From Pseudomonadota bacterium (GTDB lineage: Bacteria > Myxococcota_A > Polyangia > Polyangiales > Polyangiaceae): DNA of 7,487 nucleotides. The notes beneath the pieces are model-generated. The model searched no databases, was not told the origin of the DNA, and was given only the letters and a program-made list of their open reading frames with translations. The stretch's first letter is position 1. Every line of letters starts with the position of its first letter. Below are positions 4,067-7,487 of the stretch, piece after piece. The DNA is taken from contig JAEYOT010000686.1 in assembly GCA_023411445.1 (NCBI GenBank), positions 1-7,487 of the forward strand. The letters run 5' to 3'. The translations under genes were made by a program, and so were the position numbers.

Positions 4067-5942
4067 TCGGAAAGCTTCTAGCTTCGTGATCTCGCCGACC
4101 TCTAGCGCCCGGGCCCCCGTTTTTTCGGTGGTGATCCATGAGAAGGGCGGAGCCGAACGGCGCGAGACGTTCGAGACCTCCGAGCTGACCGTCGGCCGCG
4201 TGCAGGGCAACGAGCTGATGCTGCCCAAGGGCAACGTGTCCAAGCGCCACGCGCGCCTGCTCTACCGTGATGGCCGCTTCATCCTCACGGACCTGAACAG
4301 CACCAACGGCACCTACGTCAATCGTCGCCGCATCACGCAGGCGACGATCGTGCGTGAGGGTGACCGCATCTACGTGGGGGACTTCGTGCTGCGTATCGAG
4401 CTGCCCGCCGCTGATGGCGAGCAGCCTTCGGAGGGTGGGCAGCGCGCGGAGCTGATGTCGGCTCCGGATGAAATCTCGGCGACGGGCCCGAGCGGTCCTG
4501 CCGCTGGCTCCAGCACGCGCGCCACGGACGAGGACGACGAGCACACGCGTATGCCGGGCCCCCCCGTGCGGACGATCGAGCCGCCGGCGCCGCCGCAACT
4601 GGCTGGCTCCGAGCCGCCCCAGCGTTCCAGCGCCAGTTTCCCGGTGAACGAGACAACTGGCACGCACCACGTCGGGCGTATCACGCAGGATGACGCGCCA
4701 AGCTACGAGCGCCACGCGCTCGCCAGCGTCGTGGCTCTGGCCGTACAAGCCGTGGTGGATCGCGTGGGCCTCGAGGCCTTCGAGCACGCTCTGTCCGCCG
4801 ATCTTGGCGAACGCGTGGAGCCGCTGCTGCGTGAAGCCGTCGCCAAGCTGACTGGCGCCAAGGACGCCCCCATCAGTATTCAGCCGGAGCGCCTGCTGGA
4901 GCTGGCGCGCGACGAGCTGCTGGAGCTGGGGCCGCTCGGCAGCCTGCTCGCGGACGCCTCCGTGCACGAGATCGGCGTGGTGCGGTTCGACCAGGTGGTC
5001 GCCTCGCGCGCCGGCCGGGCGGTGGCGATTGAGCCGGGCTTCAGCAGCGAGCGCTCATTGGGCTGGGCCATCGCGCGCCTGCGAGCCGACGCCGTTGCTG
5101 GCGGTGACGAATCCGAGTTTCGGCTCGCGAGCGGGGCGCGCGTCTCGGTCGCGAGCAGCAGCGGCAGCGCCGCTTCACTGCTCATCCGCCGACCCGAGCG
5201 GCTCACGCTCACGCTCGACGAGCTCGTGCGGCGCGGCGTCATCTCACGCGCGATGGCGACCTTCTTTCGTCATTGCCTGCTGAGCCGCGTCAACGTGCTG
5301 GTCGTCGGTGGTCACGACGGCTCGCCGGAGCAGCTGCTCTCTGCCTTGGTCGGGTCGCAGGCGGACGCGCGCTCGGTCTGGATCGGTGACGGCGTAGCTG
5401 GTCAAGCGGACGTCGCCGTAGACTTCGGGCTGGGCACGTTGGCGGAGGCCCGCCGCGCGCTGGCGGTGAAGGCCGGCATGCCGGGGCTCCGCTTTGCGGC
5501 GCGCCTTACGTCGCCGGAGGTGACCGCCGCCGTGACGGAGATGGTCGCTTCCGGCGTGGATGGCGTGCTCGCCTTGCGTCACGCCAGCTCAATCAAGCGC
5601 GGGCTGATGCGCCTAGCGGCGGAGATCGCCGCCGCGCGCCCGGGTCTGGGTATCCGCGCCACCCGCGAGCTGTTGGCCGGCGCCTACGACGTGGTGGTGG
5701 AGGTCGCGCGTCTGCGGGACGACCGCGTGCGTGTGCTGCGCATCGCGGAGGTCAGCGGCGTCGCAGGCGACGAGATCCAACTGCAAGATATCTTCACGTT
5801 CCTCCCCGACCGCACCGCTGCCGGCGGCGCCGTCGAAGGCACGTTCTCGCCCAGCGGAGCCGTCCCGCAAGTGGTGGAGCACATGCGCGCGCGGGGAGAG
5901 AACCTGGACAGCAGCCTGTTCTCACGCCCCCCGTCACGGTAG
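4059..5942 (+). CDS. FHA domain fused to a CpaF/TadA-type secretion-ATPase scaffold with degenerate nucleotide-binding motifs
   Basis: A 627-residue soluble protein. Residues about 21-116 are an FHA domain with every phosphothreonine-binding signature: G46-R47, SKRH (61-64) and NSTNG (80-84). Residues about 117-215 are a Pro/Ser/Glu-rich linker. Residues about 216-627 follow CpaF/TadA, the T2SS/T4P/Tad motor family: ELGPLGSLLADASVHEI (289-305), SLLIRRPERLTLTLDELV (373-390), then a P-loop-like strand, and a typical CpaF end, MRARGENLDSSLF (609-621). Where CpaF has GGTGSGKT, this protein has GGHDGSPE (417-424), so the Walker A Lys and Thr are gone. The Walker B position, normally GEVRG, reads AARLTS (480-485) with no Glu, and the Asp box reads IGDG (442-445). 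The frame is intact and codon use normal, so the gene appears maintained. I infer a phosphorylation-controlled, non-catalytic partner of a secretion or pilus motor, or a regulator; no tad/flp genes are adjacent. Start GTG 4059 is tentative; GTG 4086 is the alternative. Its stop is 9 bp from the convergent def gene. Confidence 0.88.
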   Translation: MSDRKASSFVISPTSSARAPVFSVVIHEKGGAERRETFETSELTVGRVQGNELMLPKGNVSKRHARLLYRDGRFILTDLNSTNGTYVNRRRITQATIVREGDRIYVGDFVLRIELPAADGEQPSEGGQRAELMSAPDEISATGPSGPAAGSSTRATDEDDEHTRMPGPPVRTIEPPAPPQLAGSEPPQRSSASFPVNETTGTHHVGRITQDDAPSYERHALASVVALAVQAVVDRVGLEAFEHALSADLGERVEPLLREAVAKLTGAKDAPISIQPERLLELARDELLELGPLGSLLADASVHEIGVVRFDQVVASRAGRAVAIEPGFSSERSLGWAIARLRADAVAGGDESEFRLASGARVSVASSSGSAASLLIRRPERLTLTLDELVRRGVISRAMATFFRHCLLSRVNVLVVGGHDGSPEQLLSALVGSQADARSVWIGDGVAGQADVAVDFGLGTLAEARRALAVKAGMPGLRFAARLTSPEVTAAVTEMVASGVDGVLALRHASSIKRGLMRLAAEIAAARPGLGIRATRELLAGAYDVVVEVARLRDDRVRVLRIAEVSGVAGDEIQLQDIFTFLPDRTAAGGAVEGTFSPSGAVPQVVEHMRARGENLDSSLFSRPPSR

Positions 5943-5951
5943 CGGCGGCGC

Positions 5952-6467
5952 CTAAGCGCGGGCTTCGCTGGCTTTCGCCTTTTCGACCTTCTTGCTCATC
6001 ATGCGCTTCTTGAGCGCGGAGAGCTTGTCGATCATCAACACGCCGTTCAGGTGATCGTTCTCGTGCTGGATGGCGACGGCCAAGAGACCGTCGGCCTCGA
6101 GCGTGAACTCCTTGCCGTCGCGGTCGAGCGCCCTGATCTTCACGCGCTCGGCGCGCTTGATCTCTTCCGTGGCGCCGGGGAAGGAGAGGCACCCTTCTTC
6201 CCATACCTGCACGCCATCCAGCTCCAGGATCTCGGGGTTGATGTAGACGCGGAGATCGCTCGGCTCGTCCTCGCCCGCCGTGTCGATCACGAAAATGCGC
6301 AGCATCACGCCGACCTGGTTCGCCGCCAGACCGCAGCCGGGCGCGTCGTACATGGTCTCCGCCATGTCATCGATCAACTTCAGGATTTCGGGCGTGATCT
6401 CGGTGACCGGCTTGGCAACCTCGCGCAGGCGCGGGTCCGGATAGTGCAGAATCGGGAGCAGAGCCAT
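5952..6467 (-). CDS. def: Peptide deformylase
   Basis: A 171-residue metalloenzyme that removes the formyl group from the N-terminal Met of new proteins, acting at the ribosome exit in the cytoplasm. All three family motifs are present: GCGLAANQVG (44-53), EGCLSFPG (91-98) with metal ligand Cys93, and QHENDHLNG (134-142) with His135, His139 and catalytic Glu136. The length is usual, with a short Lys-rich C-terminal tail (KKRMMSKKVEKAKASEARA). I start at ATG 6467 (MALLPILHYPDPRL), which fits the family; GAGG lies just two bases upstream of it, closer than usual. An earlier GTG-ATG pair at 6497/6494 with a G-rich leader would add about ten residues and cannot be excluded. It lies 63 bp downstream of ribD on the same strand and is probably co-transcribed with it, and converges with the FHA-CpaF gene. 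Confidence 0.97.
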   Translation of the reverse strand: MALLPILHYPDPRLREVAKPVTEITPEILKLIDDMAETMYDAPGCGLAANQVGVMLRIFVIDTAGEDEPSDLRVYINPEILELDGVQVWEEGCLSFPGATEEIKRAERVKIRALDRDGKEFTLEADGLLAVAIQHENDHLNGVLMIDKLSALKKRMMSKKVEKAKASEARA

Positions 6468-6516
6468 GACCTCAGAAACGTAACACCGGCTCATCACCCC
6501 CGCAATTGCTGCCCTT

Positions 6517-6530
6517 TTCGCCGCGGCGAA
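6517..6530. repeat. Perfect 14-nt palindrome between ribD and def
   Basis: TTCGCCGCGGCGAA lies immediately after the ribD stop codon and 49 bp before the def start. As RNA it gives only a short tight stem, and on the minus strand it is followed by AA and then G/C, not by a T run, so it is not a standard terminator. It may be an RNA processing or stabilising element between two co-transcribed genes, or chance. Confidence 0.35.
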
Positions 6531-7487
6531 TCAGCCCGGAGCGGTACGAGCGGTCTTCTTCGGATACTTGAGCGGCCCCCACACGTAGGCGTCTCCGCCG
6601 CACAGCTCCCAGCGAGGGGGATCGATGCGGGGAGCGTCCGACGGGTTCTCGGGGCCCGCCCAATCGACTGCGCCGGGACGGCCGCGCGGTCCGAGCAAGA
6701 TCGGCGCGACGAACACGTGCAGCTCGTCCGCCAAGCCGCTGGCTAGCAAGCTGCCGGCGAGCTCCGAGCCGCCTTCACACATCACGTTGACGACCTCGCG
6801 CGCTGCGAGCTCGCGCAGCATCACGGTAGGATCGCAGCGCCCCTCGGCTGTCGGCGGGACGCGAATGACGCGCACGCCGAGCGCAGCGAGGGCGTCCTCT
6901 TGAGCCTTGGGCGCGGACAGCGTGGTGACGACGCAGGTCGGCGTCTGCGCTGCGGTCTGCACCACCTGCGCGGTCACTGGCAGGCGCAGCCGGCTGTCCA
7001 CGATCACGCGCACCGGGCTACGGCCCGGCACGTCACGCACCGTGAGCCGCGGGTTGTCCGCCAGCACGGTGTTGACACCGACCACCACGGCGTCGTGCTT
7101 GCCCCGTAAGGTCTGCACGCGCAGGCGCGACTCAGGTGAAGTGATCCACTTGGAGGCACCGCTACGCGTCGCGATGCGTCCGTCCAGCGAGATAGCGAGC
7201 TTCAACGTCAGGTAGCTCTGCGCGCTGGTGATGAACTTGGCCCAGCCCTTGATCAGCGACTGCGCCTCGCTCTCCAGCACCCCCACCACGACCTCGACGC
7301 CGGCCTGCTGCAGCCGCTCGATGCCGCCACCGGCCACGCGCGGGTTCGGATCGCGGCAGCCGATCACGACGCGCTTGATGCCAGAGCTCAGGATCGCGTC
7401 CACGCAGGGCGGCGTCTTGCCCTGGTGGTTGCACGGCTCTAGCGTCACGTACAGCGTCTGCCCTTTGGCCTTGTCACCGGCGGCCTT
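6531..7487 (-). CDS. ribD: Bifunctional riboflavin-biosynthesis deaminase/reductase RibD, 5' end beyond the window
   Basis: The enzyme deaminates the pyrimidine product of GTP cyclohydrolase II and then reduces its ribosyl side chain with NADPH, the second and third steps of riboflavin synthesis. The visible 318 residues start inside the deaminase domain: LEPCNHQGKTPPC (residues 16-28 of the visible part) holds two of the zinc ligands, Cys19 and Cys28; the HAE motif must lie outside the window. The reductase domain runs from about residue 90: LTLKLAISLDGRIA (93-106), VVVGVNTVLADNPRLT (134-149), CEGGSELAGSLL (237-248). About 50 N-terminal residues are missing compared with the usual 360-380. 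The gene lies upstream of def on the same strand with a 63-bp gap, so the two probably share a transcript. No defect is seen in the visible part. Confidence 0.96.
   Translation of the reverse strand, partial: KAAGDKAKGQTLYVTLEPCNHQGKTPPCVDAILSSGIKRVVIGCRDPNPRVAGGGIERLQQAGVEVVVGVLESEAQSLIKGWAKFITSAQSYLTLKLAISLDGRIATRSGASKWITSPESRLRVQTLRGKHDAVVVGVNTVLADNPRLTVRDVPGRSPVRVIVDSRLRLPVTAQVVQTAAQTPTCVVTTLSAPKAQEDALAALGVRVIRVPPTAEGRCDPTVMLRELAAREVVNVMCEGGSELAGSLLASGLADELHVFVAPILLGPRGRPGAVDWAGPENPSDAPRIDPPRWELCGGDAYVWGPLKYPKKTARTAPG

Noticed and set aside
3804..4967. A 387-codon open frame on the minus strand opposite the FHA-CpaF gene
   Set aside because: It runs antisense to a clearly recognised FHA domain and across a structured intergenic gap, has low-complexity Arg/Ala/His-rich content and no family resemblance. 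Long antisense frames are expected at this GC content.
6051..6746. A 231-codon plus-strand frame opposite def and ribD
   Set aside because: It crosses the gap between two certain genes on the other strand and has no family features.
1..7487. CRISPR arrays, tRNA or rRNA genes, transposases, attachment sites
   Set aside because: No regularly spaced repeats, no tRNA-like cloverleaf or conserved rRNA segment, and no recombinase or transposase motif were seen on either strand.

Overview
The window looks like chromosomal DNA from a high-GC deltaproteobacterium-type genome, most likely a myxobacterium (Myxococcota). This rests on the strong G/C bias at third codon positions, two forkhead-associated (FHA) domain genes within 6 kb, a MerR-TPR regulator, a Tad/CpaF-like protein and several short proteins of a type I associate with that group. 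It is inference from gene content; no rRNA or marker tree is available here. I see no tRNA, rRNA, CRISPR array, insertion sequence or phage gene.

Layout. (1) 1-385, minus: an FHA gene running off the left edge and interrupted by an in-frame TAA inside the FHA domain. (2) 402-1232, plus: an intact Nit-type carbon-nitrogen hydrolase, divergent from the FHA gene. (3) 1249-2241, minus: a MerR-type regulator fused to TPR repeats, convergent with the hydrolase and preceded by an AT-rich island with two inverted repeats. (4) 2479-2976, minus: an unrecognised 165-residue protein. (5) 3119-3478, plus: an unrecognised small protein beginning with a TGPERRK segment, possibly leaderless. (6) 3662-3844, plus: a 60-residue protein followed by a strong GC hairpin. 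(7) 4059-5942, plus: an FHA domain fused to a CpaF/TadA-type secretion-ATPase scaffold whose Walker A and Walker B motifs have both been lost. (8) 5952-6467, minus: peptide deformylase. (9) 6531-7487, minus: ribD, missing its 5' end at the right edge, upstream of and probably co-transcribed with def.

The genes do not form one pathway. def and ribD are housekeeping genes, and the hydrolase probably does metabolite repair. The centre is regulatory: a MerR-TPR regulator, two or three unknown small proteins and phosphothreonine-reading FHA proteins. The most interesting object is the FHA-CpaF fusion, which keeps the full CpaF architecture from the N-terminal region to the C-terminal ARG...LDSSLF tail but lacks the nucleotide-binding residues. 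It looks like a pseudo-ATPase, perhaps a phosphorylation-gated adaptor for a Tad-type or related motor encoded elsewhere. The other notable items are the premature stop in the first FHA gene, the paired inverted repeats upstream of the MerR-TPR gene, and a 13-bp palindromic word that occurs in two intergenic gaps.
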